Source: CAZEMR01 sp964513465 (GTDB taxonomy: Bacteria > Bacteroidota > Ignavibacteria > Kapaibacteriales > UBA2268). From it: a stretch of DNA of 64,000 nt. This document shows positions 18,496 through 27,933 of this stretch, piece after piece; the stretch's first letter is position 1; every line of letters starts with the position of its first letter. The notes below the pieces were generated by a model. That model was not told the DNA's origin. It worked only from the letters and a program-made list of their open reading frames with translations, and did no database searches. Made by a program: the position numbers and the translations under genes. The stretch lies in assembly GCA_964513465.1 (NCBI GenBank), contig CAZEMR010000004.1, positions 26,007-90,006 of the forward strand. Reading direction: 5' to 3'.

Positions 18496-19062
18496 ATGAG
18501 AAAGAAATACGAAGAATATAGCGACTCCGAGCTGTTCGGAATGCTTACAAAAGATAAGCAGACAGCAGAGCAGGCCTTCAAGGAAATCTACTCAAGGCAT
18601 GCCCCGCGGGTGTACGCATATTGCAGAAGATTCATGGGCAACAACGAGGAAGCCCAGGACGTATTTCAGGAAACATTTGCCAAGTTCTTTGAGTGCGCAT
18701 CTGACGATCGCGAAATGACCAATACCCCGGGCTTTCTGCTCAGGATAGCCAGAAATCTCTGCGTCAACCTGAAGAAAAAAGAGCGCAGTACGATTTCGTT
18801 CGAGGATTATATGGCAGTCAATCGCGACAGCGGACGCGAACAGGACGAACTGCTCGATCTGATCAAAATGGCGCTCGAGCTATTGCAGCCGGAATATCGC
18901 GAGATGTTCATACTCCGCGAATACGAAGGATTCTCGTATTCAGAGATTACTGACATCACCAACGAGCCGCTCTCGACTGTTAAGATCAGAATTTATCGCG
19001 CAAAACAAAAAATTCGGGAAATACTCCAGCCATATCTGGCGGAGCTTTCTAAACATGGATAA
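18496..19062 (+). CDS. ECF-type RNA polymerase sigma factor
   Basis: The 188-residue protein has only sigma regions 2 and 4, as in extracytoplasmic-function sigma factors. Region 2 covers about residues 25-95, with YSRHAPRVYAYCRRFMGNNE and DVFQETFAKFFE for core binding and -10 recognition. Region 4 covers about 130-185, with a helix-turn-helix in YSEITDITNEPLSTVKIRIY and RAKQKIREIL. It is followed after 35 bp by an anti-sigma-like gene, the usual ECF arrangement. Its regulon is unknown; the context of T9SS and envelope genes suggests surface control, which is inference. Confidence 0.93.
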   Translation: MRKKYEEYSDSELFGMLTKDKQTAEQAFKEIYSRHAPRVYAYCRRFMGNNEEAQDVFQETFAKFFECASDDREMTNTPGFLLRIARNLCVNLKKKERSTISFEDYMAVNRDSGREQDELLDLIKMALELLQPEYREMFILREYEGFSYSEITDITNEPLSTVKIRIYRAKQKIREILQPYLAELSKHG

Positions 19063-19097
19063 ATATATGAAATTCAATAAAATAACGGTTAACTGAA

Positions 19098-20372
19098 ATG
19101 AAAGAGTACATTGATTCAACACCTTCGGAATTGCTGACTCTCCTGCTCGACGGAGAGCTGGACACCGACGCCCAGAGCAAACTCTTCGCAGAGCTTGCCC
19201 GCAACGGCGAATTGCAGGAAGAGCTTCGCGAGATGCTCGCCATCCGGCAATCAGTGCAGAAGGATTTCGAAGCTTTCTCGCCCCCGCCCGAAGCCACCAC
19301 CGCGGTATTCGACCGCGTCGGATTCGGCGCACATCAGGCGGCCGCCGGCGGTTCCGGCGCAGCAGTTTTCGGTTTCCTGCGTCGCAACTGGTGGGTATCG
19401 GCCATCGGCCTTCTGCTTATTTCATTTGTTGGGTATAATCTGACAACAGGAGACGACGCTCCGAACCTCGCAAGCGAAAATATCGCCCCTACCCGAAGCA
19501 TAGCAATGGCCAGCGATAATTCCGCTCCGACCGTCAGCTCAATCGCCGAAGAGCCGGCAATCACCCAATCCGCCCCGGCAGTCGCGAGTATTTCCGCAGA
19601 TAATAATCCCGGCGCGGCGAAAACTTCCGCCGGCAATCCGGAAAGCGTGTCCCCGGCAGGCAACCATGCATCTGCCGAAGTAATACCAGCGGATTTTGAA
19701 TCGGCCGATAATGACATCGTCAAACCATTTAATATAATTACAGCCTCGAACGCGCAATCGAACGGCTTTATCCCCGAGGATAATTTCGGTATAGCCCAAA
19801 GCGGATTCCAGGGTGCCGAGCGCCGCGCCGAAGCATACAGCCCGCTGATGCTATCGATTCGCCCGGACAAAAACCACGGCGTATCGCTTTATTACAACGG
19901 TATGTATTCGGTAAGCGCCGCCGAGATGAATCTCGACTATGGCAATACCCCCTTTGTTTCCGAATACAACGCTGGAATATACTTCTCTGCCGCAGACAAT
20001 CTAAAGGTCGGCTTCGAATTCGGCCGCGAATCCTTCGGCCATATTTATACCGACGGCACCGACGCCCAGCAGTACGAACAGCAGCCGCTCATACTCTGCC
20101 TCGGAGTGGGCGCGCGCTATCAATTCAGCCAGCTCGAAATCGTTGGCATCCGCCCATTTGCGCATATGTCTTACGCCAGCACCGAGCTCGGCCACCTCGG
20201 CCGCGGCACAGTGGGCGTCGAATTCGTATCTCCGCAGAAGATTCTGCTTGGCTGCCGCGTGGGTGTAACCGCCGGATTCCAGGGAAGCCTGATGCTATAC
20301 GAAACACTCGACAGCAAATGGCTCACCTCCAAAAAGAACGGCCTTATAATCGGAGGCTCTCTGCACTTTTAA
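19098..20372 (+). CDS. Anti-sigma-like N-terminus, one TM helix, beta-barrel-like C-terminus
   Basis: The 424-residue protein has no signal peptide. Residues 5-60 are an acidic, helical segment (LLTLLLDGELDTDAQSKLF) like the N-termini of ECF anti-sigma factors. A single transmembrane helix is at about 96-113 (WWVSAIGLLLISFVGYNL). Residues 115-245 are a Ser/Ala/Pro-rich linker. The last 175 residues alternate polar and hydrophobic residues with many Gly and Tyr, look like eight or so beta strands, and end in Phe (GGSLHF), as outer-membrane barrels do. If right, one chain would join a cytoplasmic sigma-binding domain with an outer-membrane barrel across the periplasm. It is the likely partner of the sigma factor upstream. 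A soluble periplasmic beta domain is the alternative. Confidence 0.75.
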   Translation: MKEYIDSTPSELLTLLLDGELDTDAQSKLFAELARNGELQEELREMLAIRQSVQKDFEAFSPPPEATTAVFDRVGFGAHQAAAGGSGAAVFGFLRRNWWVSAIGLLLISFVGYNLTTGDDAPNLASENIAPTRSIAMASDNSAPTVSSIAEEPAITQSAPAVASISADNNPGAAKTSAGNPESVSPAGNHASAEVIPADFESADNDIVKPFNIITASNAQSNGFIPEDNFGIAQSGFQGAERRAEAYSPLMLSIRPDKNHGVSLYYNGMYSVSAAEMNLDYGNTPFVSEYNAGIYFSAADNLKVGFEFGRESFGHIYTDGTDAQQYEQQPLILCLGVGARYQFSQLEIVGIRPFAHMSYASTELGHLGRGTVGVEFVSPQKILLGCRVGVTAGFQGSLMLYETLDSKWLTSKKNGLIIGGSLHF

Positions 20373-20404
20373 TATACGACCCTGATACCCCACTTGGATA
20401 AATG

Positions 20405-20438
20405 AAAAGCCCCGGCTCGATGAAGTCGGGGCTTTTTT
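20405..20438. terminator. Bidirectional terminator between convergent genes
   Basis: A 10-bp stem AAAAGCCCCG (20405-20414) pairs with CGGGGCTTTT (20427-20436), with T residues on the right and A residues on the left. It ends the sigma/anti-sigma transcript on the plus strand and can serve the LRR gene on the minus strand. Confidence 0.85.
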
Positions 20439-20461
20439 AATTTTCCGTTAAAAAATTAATA

Positions 20462-21394
20462 TTAATCCCACTGGATTACGGCATCGCCAAGCATACGCTG
20501 GATTTTCCGGCGATCGTCGGCCGGGAAATTATTATTGCTCAGATCGATCACCCGCAGGTTCTCCAGATTCGATACGCTGTCGGGCAGCCACGAAAGCTCG
20601 TTAGCGCTAAGCCCTACTTCGCGCAGATTCGTAAGATTACCGAAGTCCTCCGGCAGCGAAATAAGCTCGTTTTCGTAAAGCCGGAGCTTTTTCAGGTTGG
20701 TCAGCTTGCAGAAGCTGTCCGGCAGCCGCTGCAGCAGATTCTTATACGCCCGGATTTTCTCGAGATTCGCAAGATTGCCAATATTCTCGGGCAGGCGGGT
20801 CAGTGTGTTGTCGTGCACTTCGAGCTTCTTGAGATTTGCCATCTGGCATACCGAATCGGGCAACTGCGAAAAATAATTACCATTGGCGCGGAGCTTCTCC
20901 AGATTTTCCAGCTCGCCGATCGATTCGGGAAATTCTCGCAGCTCGTTTTCGCTTATGATCAATTCGCGCAATTCCTTCAGATCGCCTATGGAATGAGGCA
21001 GCGAGCGCAGTTTGTTGTGGTTGAGTCCGATGCGTTTCAGCTTAGCAAGCCGGCCGGTGGATTCGGGGATTTGCTCGAGCTCGTTCCAACTGAGCACGAG
21101 AGTTTCGAGATTTTCCAGCTCGCCGATCGATTCGGGCACCTCTTTGATTCTGTTGCCGCTAAGCTCGAGCTTGATAAGGCTTTTCATCTGGCCGATTTCG
21201 GTGGGGATGGTTTCGATCTGATTGTTCCAGAGAATCAATTCCTTCAGATTAGTCAATTTGAATATATCCTTGGGAAAGCACTCCAGGTCTTTGAAGTGAA
21301 GGTCCAGACGCTCTACTTTCTCCGGTTGTTTAAGAGCGTCTGCCATTGTGTAGAAGGTGGTTTCTGTGGTTCCTGCATTATTTTCGTTCGACAT
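20462..21394 (-). CDS. Cytoplasmic leucine-rich-repeat protein
   Basis: From the ATG at 21394 (MSNENNAGTTETTF) the protein has 310 residues; a longer frame would need a TTG start at 21421. From about residue 26 it consists of twelve leucine-rich repeats of exactly 23 residues, each LxxLxLxxNxLxxLPxSIGxLxN. This is the regular LRR type known from Shoc2-like and PIRL proteins. There is no signal peptide, membrane segment or sorting domain, so it should stay in the cytoplasm, and no effector domain is attached. The secreted LRR protein at 1653-2498 is of the same repeat type. Role: probably protein binding. Confidence 0.88.
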   Translation of the reverse strand: MSNENNAGTTETTFYTMADALKQPEKVERLDLHFKDLECFPKDIFKLTNLKELILWNNQIETIPTEIGQMKSLIKLELSGNRIKEVPESIGELENLETLVLSWNELEQIPESTGRLAKLKRIGLNHNKLRSLPHSIGDLKELRELIISENELREFPESIGELENLEKLRANGNYFSQLPDSVCQMANLKKLEVHDNTLTRLPENIGNLANLEKIRAYKNLLQRLPDSFCKLTNLKKLRLYENELISLPEDFGNLTNLREVGLSANELSWLPDSVSNLENLRVIDLSNNNFPADDRRKIQRMLGDAVIQWD

Positions 21395-21462
21395 GTCTCT
21401 GCCTTTAAATATATATGACAACGTTTACTTTAATGTCTTCATTATAATTTACAAAATAAAAA

Positions 21463-21523
21463 TTTACACAAATATTAAAAGAAAAATTTGAAATTTAAAC
21501 AGGTAAATGCAATTTTGTGTAAA
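21463..21523. promoter_or_regulatory. Inverted repeat TTTACACAAA in the spacer before the M1 peptidase gene
   Basis: TTTACACAAA (21463-21472) recurs inverted as TTTGTGTAAA (21514-21523), 41 bp apart, in the divergent spacer between the LRR and M1 peptidase genes. The same decamer occurs at 58935-58944 upstream of sprA. It may be a regulator site; the region is AT-rich, so chance is possible. Confidence 0.3.
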
Positions 21524-21615
21524 AATCTTTACACTGGATTCACAATTGTAACCAAATTGTATTTCAGGTTGTCTTCGAATCAGTGATTTTTGAAAAATAT
21601 CGAGGATTTATTCTC

Positions 21616-23556
21616 ATGAAATTTAATACTGCCCTGCTTGTAATTTCTTTGTTCATATTTGCATTTTTTTCAATTAATTGCCGTGCCGCCGAAATTTCCA
21701 AACCCGGCGAGTATATTCCGCAGAATTTCGATGTGCTCGGCTATGACGTTCAGATAGATATGACAGACCCCGACCCGCTGCATATCAAAGGAGTCTGCGA
21801 TATAAAATTCCGCTGGACTTCTGACGTCCGCGATACATTTTTCTTTCATCTGAATGACCTCGATATCACCGGTGCCGAATATGAAGGCATTCCCGTCGGA
21901 CCGATCGAAATCGGAGATCCGGACGCGTCCGATCATCATTTCTCCGTAGTGCCGCCAGCCGGCGATTTCGGGGATACGATTACTCTGCGCATTGCATACT
22001 CCGGCAAAATGACTAACGAGGGCGCGCCCGGCTACTGGGGCGGAGTGCACAAAAACGGCAATGGTGCCTATGCACTCGGCGTCGGCGATACGCGCTATGT
22101 TTCGATGACGCGCCACTGGATGCCATGCTACGACCACCCCTCGGACAAAGCACGCTTCAGCGCCAGCTTCCGAGTTAAACCGGAAATGACCGCGCTTTCG
22201 AACGGCCGGCTGGTCAGCGAATCGAACGACGACGGATTTAACGTTTTAGAATGGAAGCAGTCCGAGCCCTGCGCGACCTATCTGCTTACTTTTGCGGTCA
22301 ATGAATACGTCAGCCTTTCGCCCGAGGGAGTCGAGCCGCCGCATGTATATTATTATGAACCAAAATTCCAGCATTCCGCGCCGTTAATTTTCAGCAAAGT
22401 ACCCGAGGCAACAAGACGACTGGAGGAAATGTTCGGCGAATACCCCTACGAAAAGGTCGGATATGTAATCACCCCCAAGGGCTCGATGGAGCATCAGTCG
22501 CTTATCTCGCTCGGCGAGCCTGTGCTCTCGATCGCCTTCGGAATGAAGGATTCACTTTATAACACAATCGTCCACGAGCTGGCCCACCAGTGGTTCGGCG
22601 ATCTTGTCTCGCCGCTGGATTTCCGGGAGGTCTGGCTAAGCGAGGGCTTTGCGACCTATGCGACCGATCTGGTTTACCAGAGCTATTATAATCATGATTA
22701 TTATTTGAATAATATACAATTAGAAATAGACACATATTACGATCGATGCATCAAATCCGACGGCGTAATTCCGCTGTATGATTTCAATCGCGAGGAAACC
22801 GGCAGCTATCCGTATACAATATACATGAAAGGCTCGGCGGTGCTGCATTTGCTGCATTATGAGCTGGGCGATTCGCTATTCTTCGAAGGAGTTCGCCAAT
22901 ATCTTGATAATTACCGTTATGCCTCGGCGAGCACGGAGATGCTCCGCAAAACGCTCGAGGAAGCCGCCGGACGCGACCTCGGCTGGTTCTTCGATCAGTG
23001 GGTCTATGGTCATGGCTGGCCTGTTGTGCAAATCAGCGCTGAAAAATTATACCCCGAATCAAATATCCACGCGAATATTAATATAAGGCAGATCCAGCCG
23101 AAAAGCTACGGATTTTATAATAATCTGCCGATCGAGCTCAGCTTTGCCGGGAAAAGCGATACGCTGAGACGGATTGTGACGATGACCACCCCGACCGAGG
23201 ATTTCTATCTGAGCGATCTGAATGACTTCGACACTATTCTCGTCAATCGCGGGCATACAGTCCGCACCCTGCTCGAGGTAGAAAGCAACATAATTATGTC
23301 GCTGCCCGGCGGGATTGCCTCAGTCGCGGAAATATTCCCTAATCCCGCAGCAGATATGATCACGCTCAGGCTGCCTGCGGATTCGGCGCCATATCGCGCT
23401 CGTATAATTAATTCAACTGGCAATCAGGTAAGGGAATTCGAAGCAAAAAGCGGGAATAATCATATCTACATATCCGGATTGCCGGCGGGAGTATACCTCG
23501 TAGTAAGCGATGGCGGCGAGCTGCCCCGCGCGCTTAGATTCGTCAAATTCGAATAG
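21616..23556 (+). CDS. Secreted M1-family metallopeptidase with T9SS sorting domain
   Basis: M1 peptidases are zinc aminopeptidases. From the ATG at 21616 the protein has 646 residues and a signal peptide (MKFNTALLVISLFIFAFFSINCRAA). The zinc site HELAHQWFGD is at about 320, with the third ligand Glu in WLSEGFATYA 18 residues on. The exopeptidase motif, normally GxMEN, reads GSMEHQ here. A proton-donor Tyr is probably in YTIYMKGSAVL. After the catalytic domains comes a type A sorting domain (IFPNPAADMITLRL to the end), so it should be exported through SprA and held at the surface or released. An upstream GTG at 21583 would add eleven residues before the signal peptide and is less likely. Confidence 0.92.
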   Translation: MKFNTALLVISLFIFAFFSINCRAAEISKPGEYIPQNFDVLGYDVQIDMTDPDPLHIKGVCDIKFRWTSDVRDTFFFHLNDLDITGAEYEGIPVGPIEIGDPDASDHHFSVVPPAGDFGDTITLRIAYSGKMTNEGAPGYWGGVHKNGNGAYALGVGDTRYVSMTRHWMPCYDHPSDKARFSASFRVKPEMTALSNGRLVSESNDDGFNVLEWKQSEPCATYLLTFAVNEYVSLSPEGVEPPHVYYYEPKFQHSAPLIFSKVPEATRRLEEMFGEYPYEKVGYVITPKGSMEHQSLISLGEPVLSIAFGMKDSLYNTIVHELAHQWFGDLVSPLDFREVWLSEGFATYATDLVYQSYYNHDYYLNNIQLEIDTYYDRCIKSDGVIPLYDFNREETGSYPYTIYMKGSAVLHLLHYELGDSLFFEGVRQYLDNYRYASASTEMLRKTLEEAAGRDLGWFFDQWVYGHGWPVVQISAEKLYPESNIHANINIRQIQPKSYGFYNNLPIELSFAGKSDTLRRIVTMTTPTEDFYLSDLNDFDTILVNRGHTVRTLLEVESNIIMSLPGGIASVAEIFPNPAADMITLRLPADSAPYRARIINSTGNQVREFEAKSGNNHIYISGLPAGVYLVVSDGGELPRALRFVKFE

Positions 23557-23557
23557 A

Positions 23558-23782
23558 TTATTCGTAAGTGCCGGAGTGGGTAAATGCGCTCTGCTTCATG
23601 CGGATTTTCAGATTATCGCTTGTGCCGATATGGTTGCCGCACCGGCACAGCACGCGCTCGCCCTCGCGGCGGGTATAGTCCTCGATTATTCGGGTGTGCC
23701 AGCACCGCAGCACGCGGCCCGGACCGATTTTGCGGTATTTCATCAGCTTGCGCTTGCATTTGCTGCATTTAATCGTATACAT
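23558..23782 (-). CDS. Small zinc-ribbon protein
   Basis: The 74-residue protein starts with CSKCKRKLMKY and has a second pair in LCRCGNHIG, a CxxC...CxC arrangement typical of a small zinc ribbon. It is basic (many Arg and Lys), which would suit nucleic-acid binding, but no specific family is recognised. GGAGAT stands in front of the ATG. It is convergent with the M1 peptidase gene, one base apart, and lies upstream of a SprA-related gene on the same strand. Confidence 0.7.
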   Translation of the reverse strand: MYTIKCSKCKRKLMKYRKIGPGRVLRCWHTRIIEDYTRREGERVLCRCGNHIGTSDNLKIRMKQSAFTHSGTYE

Positions 23783-23841
23783 CCATCTCCCCGATTATAT
23801 ATAATGGGGATAAAAATATAAAAATCTGTGGGAAAATGAAA

Positions 23842-24576
23842 TTATTCAGCGGAATAATCAACACGGCTGCCCTTTTCGGGCTGCCACTCTGACTGCTTAT
23901 ACGCACTGATTGCCGCTTTGGCGACATTATCACCGATCGGGCTATCCTCGCCGCCTTCGCTTTTCTGGCGTCGCATTTCGCTTCGGGCGCGGGCTTCTAT
24001 CTGCGAGGCGCGGGCGGCCACTGCTCTGTCCTGGGTCGATGGGTCGCTCGGCGCAAGAGCTGCGCGCTTCACCTGTTGCATTTTGTCGATTGTGGCGCGG
24101 GGATCGTTGGGTACTTTGGATATATCAATCTGCACCTCCCCGCCGATGGCATAGCGTTTGCCGTCCGGGCCGGTGGTATAGCTAAAGTTCTTGCCACGGA
24201 CGAGATTGCCGCCGGCTATCTGGTGGGCCTGCTCGTGGGTGCGGACTTCGCGGTCGCGATCCTCGAGCTCTTCGATTACTCGCTTTTCGGCGTCGCTTAG
24301 CTGTTGGCCGGTGGTGGTAATTTCGCCGGATTCATCCGAATTCTGATTCTCTTGCTGTGCGCGGCGGACGGATTCCTCGCTGCGGATCAGCTTGTCCTGA
24401 TCATCCGCCGAATTTGTTTTCTGCGTTGAATCCGAATAATTGGCCCGGGATGTAACCACTCGCTCTTCCGTACGGCTGTCGGAGGAGGAGGAGCCGCTTT
24501 TTTGCCCGATGCGTGGCATAAATACCGGCATATTGTAGGGCGTATAGCGTATTCCGTCTATTGTGTGCCCGGCCAT
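23842..24576 (-). CDS. SprA-related family putative metalloprotease
   Basis: The 244-residue protein matches the SprA-related family (often named putative metalloprotease CJM1_0395). The core is VRTHEQAHQIAGGNL with an HExxH motif near residue 133, then YTTGPDGKRYAIGGEVQID and KVPNDPRATIDKMQQVKRAALAP. The first 110 residues are a polar, low-complexity region rich in Ser, Glu and Gln. There is no signal peptide. Despite the family name it is unrelated to the T9SS translocon SprA encoded at 51945. The true role is not established. Confidence 0.85.
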   Translation of the reverse strand: MAGHTIDGIRYTPYNMPVFMPRIGQKSGSSSSDSRTEERVVTSRANYSDSTQKTNSADDQDKLIRSEESVRRAQQENQNSDESGEITTTGQQLSDAEKRVIEELEDRDREVRTHEQAHQIAGGNLVRGKNFSYTTGPDGKRYAIGGEVQIDISKVPNDPRATIDKMQQVKRAALAPSDPSTQDRAVAARASQIEARARSEMRRQKSEGGEDSPIGDNVAKAAISAYKQSEWQPEKGSRVDYSAE

Positions 24577-24636
24577 TTTTCATAACCTGTTTTTAGTAAA
24601 GGTATAATTTAAATACACCTATTCAATTATAATATC

Positions 24637-24650
24637 GGCAATATATTGCC
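24637..24650. promoter_or_regulatory. Palindrome GGCAATATATTGCC
   Basis: A perfect 14-bp palindrome, 60 bp upstream of the SprA-related gene start and downstream of the sialidase-like gene. It could be an operator for the former. No second copy was noticed in the window. Confidence 0.3.
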
Positions 24651-24764
24651 CGAACTTTAGTTTTCAATAAATATATCAAAAACAGTACCACTTTGTGCCG
24701 GCGCGACTTATCTCCTTTATACCAATGCCTTTTTTGTCATTATTTTTTTTTAATATACGAAAAT

Positions 24765-27671
24765 TTATCTTGCAATGCTTATAATTCTTCGTTTATAAAT
24801 ATGTCCGGAAATATCAGGGATTTCTACTATATATACTCCGGGCGAAAGCTGCGAAACATCGAGCGTTAACTCGCTGCCGCTATTAACAAATACGTTTATT
24901 TTCCCGGATACATTTTCTCCCAGCGTATTATATATATTAATCCCGCCCGGGGCGATATTCTCCGTGCGGATTGTCACATAATTCATCGCCGGGTTGGGAT
25001 AAAGCAATATTTCCTCTTCGCTTTCCGATTCCGGGGCCGAAAGCGGAATCGCGCCGAAGGCTATGTCGTCCACATACCAGCCGTCGCGATTGCTGAATAT
25101 ATTGGATGTAAATCTGAACCGCACGTAAGCCGTATCGTAGCCCGGATCGAATTCGAAGGATTCGATCTTCCAGTCCTCGGCCGTCAGGTCATCGTCTTTC
25201 CAGGGCTGATAATGATTCTCGTCGAATTCGGCGAGCGTTGTCCATTCGTCCGATTCCGGATCGGAGGAGTATTCTACGTATCCGACGTCCTGTCTTTTGA
25301 CAATCGCGGCATGCCAGAACGAAAGCTCGAATTTTTCCTGCGAATTTTTGACAACCGGAAAGATTATTAATGTGTCGGCTTCGCTGCCGGAGTAGTCCCC
25401 ATCGGGCGATTCGGTGATCGATGCCGGCGCCGAATGGAAGAAATTCTGAGTAATCGCCCATCCGCTGCTTATCAGATATTTATTGAGCGGAGGCTGATTG
25501 AAGCCGTCTTCGTATTGCTTCGCAATCGCGCCGGTATAGAATATTTTCGCGCCGGAAGGGTCGCTTTCATTTTCGCCGAATTCCGGATGGCGGTCGGTGA
25601 TTGCTGCAAATATTTTATAAAAACCACGCGTCTTGACATCGACCGGAATTACTAAGCTCATAGTGCGGCCTGTATCCGCCTGCACGAGATCGATCGAATC
25701 GAAAATTTCGCCGTCAATATATATATTTAATTTCGACAAATTGACCAGAGGGGTCTGGCCGTCCTCGCGCAGCGCGGGGATGTGAATCTCCGCTTCGCAA
25801 AGCGCATTGTCGCTTTCGCTGCCGGCAGCCGAGATAATGACGGGTGCGGCTGGCTGTTCGGAGCCTCCGGCCCAAGCGCTGTCGGCGGCGGGACGGCTTT
25901 TGCGGCCATCCAGCGCTGCATAGAGCTTATATTTATATAATTGGTGCGGGGCAAGGCCTTCGTCGGAATACTCCGTAGCGCTGCCCGCGGGGGAAGCAAT
26001 CAGCTCGCCGTCGCGATAGATTTCGTATGATAAATCTTCGATATCAAAAGGCTGGCCGAATGCGCCCTCCGACGGAGTCTCCCAGGAAAGCCGGAGTTCG
26101 TCGGGCAATTCGGGGATAATTGCCACATGAAAATTCTTCGGCGGCACTGGAGCGCGGGTATCCACTATCGCGGTGAATACGTCGCTGTCGAATATATCCT
26201 TATCCGCGCGGCGCATATCGATCCACGAGGGATAGACCCGGCCGTCGTAAAATGCATTGCCGCTGTAGTCACCAGCAAAGGAATTGGCATTGAAGGGGTT
26301 ATTGCGCAGATCGCCGGCGATGTCCGATGCGCGGCGGTCTATCCATGTTTCGCCGCCGTCCGATGACCAGCTTACGTAGCAGTCGGTCAGTATATTCTGT
26401 GGGTCGTCGCGGCTGTCGAGATACATTATCGCAAGCTCGCCGCTCGTGGGGTCGAGACTCATCCAGGGCCAGAACTGGTCGTTGGTTGTGTCGCTCTGCA
26501 CGATCACCGGCTGGCTCCAGCTATCGCCGCCGTCGGTCGATTTCATGAAATAAATATTCGGCGGATTGTCCTGCGCCCAGCAAACATATACATTGCCGTG
26601 GCGCGGGCCGTCGGTGTTGTCGGCGACAACGACGGGATAACACTCTGCGCGGACTTTATTTTTAACTCCGTGTCTCCATCCCTGGTTGGGGATAAAAATC
26701 GTCTGACCGAAGCGCTCGTAAGTATGAATCATTTCCGGCTGGCTCCAGCTATCGCCGCCGTCGGTCGATTTCGCATAGCCGATGGCATGTTCGATACCGT
26801 GATGCCATACGGCATAGACCTCGCCGTCGGGGCCGCAGGCCACCAGCGGGAAGCTCTGCCCGAATGTAGTATCCTCCGAACTGCCCGCCACCCGGTGGCT
26901 TATCGGCACCGGCTCGCTCCAGCTATCGCCGCGGTCGGTCGATTTGCTGATTACTATCTGGGTGGCCGAATCGCGCGGCGTCACCCGCTTCCAGGGTATA
27001 TATATATCCCCGAAGTGCGGCGATTCGGGCGTATTGTCTATTGTGATATAATATTTATCCTCGAATGTGGAGTCCAGAGTCTGCTCGCCGAGATGAACGA
27101 TAACCGGGATATGCGCCTGCCAGCTCTCGCCGCCATCGCTCGAGCGCGCCATGAATACGCCGTTCTCGCCGACCGTAACATCGTACTGCGGCTGATTGAC
27201 GCCAAACCCGCCATAGACCAGATAGCCCGTGCCCTCCATATCGAATGCCACCGAGGGGTCGTTGGTCGAGCGCCAGCCAGCGTATGGGTGCCCCAGATTT
27301 TTATTAACCCATGTCTCGCCGCCATCGCTCGAAATATAAATCCACGTGGATGACTCGGCGCGGTAGTCCACCGCCGAGGCGATCAGCAGATCCGGATTGA
27401 GCGGATTGATCGCAATCGAGGACTCGTTCTGCATTTTATATTGCTCGGTGCCCTCGTCGACCGTGGTGCTGACGTTCAGAAATATGGGATTGGGATCGGG
27501 ATTGGCCAGCGGCACTGCGCGCGGCACCGGCGGCTTTTTCATAGGAGTGGGATGCGCCGATTCCATGAGCGATTCGAAGGCCTTGCGCGCGGATCGGGCC
27601 GGGGATTCTTCCTGCGCGAATAAATTCATCGAAAAGCAGATAACAATTAAAATGGTCATTAATTTTTTCAT
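24765..27671 (-). CDS. Sialidase-like Asp-box protein with T9SS sorting domain
   Basis: The 968-residue protein has a signal peptide (MKKLMTILIVICFSMNLFAQ) and a beta-propeller region (about 60-490) with six Asp boxes of the type SxDxGxxW: SSDGGETWV, SSDGGESWQ, STDRGDSWS, two copies of STDGGDSWS, and SSDGGETWI. This is the fold of sialidases and BNR-repeat glycosidases, but the arginine triad cannot be confirmed here. An Fn3 domain follows (about 500-600), then a MAM/immune-inhibitor-like jelly roll (FELSFWHAAI, RDGWYVDDIAFG), and a type A sorting domain (LYPNPAMNYVTIRT). Likely role: surface-attached carbohydrate-related protein. Confidence 0.85.
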   Translation of the reverse strand: MKKLMTILIVICFSMNLFAQEESPARSARKAFESLMESAHPTPMKKPPVPRAVPLANPDPNPIFLNVSTTVDEGTEQYKMQNESSIAINPLNPDLLIASAVDYRAESSTWIYISSDGGETWVNKNLGHPYAGWRSTNDPSVAFDMEGTGYLVYGGFGVNQPQYDVTVGENGVFMARSSDGGESWQAHIPVIVHLGEQTLDSTFEDKYYITIDNTPESPHFGDIYIPWKRVTPRDSATQIVISKSTDRGDSWSEPVPISHRVAGSSEDTTFGQSFPLVACGPDGEVYAVWHHGIEHAIGYAKSTDGGDSWSQPEMIHTYERFGQTIFIPNQGWRHGVKNKVRAECYPVVVADNTDGPRHGNVYVCWAQDNPPNIYFMKSTDGGDSWSQPVIVQSDTTNDQFWPWMSLDPTSGELAIMYLDSRDDPQNILTDCYVSWSSDGGETWIDRRASDIAGDLRNNPFNANSFAGDYSGNAFYDGRVYPSWIDMRRADKDIFDSDVFTAIVDTRAPVPPKNFHVAIIPELPDELRLSWETPSEGAFGQPFDIEDLSYEIYRDGELIASPAGSATEYSDEGLAPHQLYKYKLYAALDGRKSRPAADSAWAGGSEQPAAPVIISAAGSESDNALCEAEIHIPALREDGQTPLVNLSKLNIYIDGEIFDSIDLVQADTGRTMSLVIPVDVKTRGFYKIFAAITDRHPEFGENESDPSGAKIFYTGAIAKQYEDGFNQPPLNKYLISSGWAITQNFFHSAPASITESPDGDYSGSEADTLIIFPVVKNSQEKFELSFWHAAIVKRQDVGYVEYSSDPESDEWTTLAEFDENHYQPWKDDDLTAEDWKIESFEFDPGYDTAYVRFRFTSNIFSNRDGWYVDDIAFGAIPLSAPESESEEEILLYPNPAMNYVTIRTENIAPGGINIYNTLGENVSGKINVFVNSGSELTLDVSQLSPGVYIVEIPDISGHIYKRRIISIAR

Positions 27672-27858
27672 AATGAGATCACGATTTATTCATATAAATT
27701 TAATATATTCGAAAATATTTCTTGCATGATTTTTCAAAATGCCAAGAATGAGTATATCAATAATAACAATATTTTGGATAAATCATCACAATTTTTAGTT
27801 TATATATACTTCCGAATTTACCTGAATTCATGCAGATTCAAAAAATTCCACAAAATGT

Positions 27859-27888
27859 TTTGCCGGGATTGATAAATTATTATTTTTG
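27859..27888 (+). promoter_or_regulatory. Promoter of the DUF3109-rpoN-pyrD operon
   Basis: TTTG (27859-27862), 18 nt, then TATTTTTG (27881-27888), both full matches to the Bacteroidota consensus, 45 bp before the first ATG. Confidence 0.55.
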
Positions 27889-27933
27889 TAGCAGAAGTTT
27901 GGCATAATTTTTTCATATGGGCAATCTTTTTTT

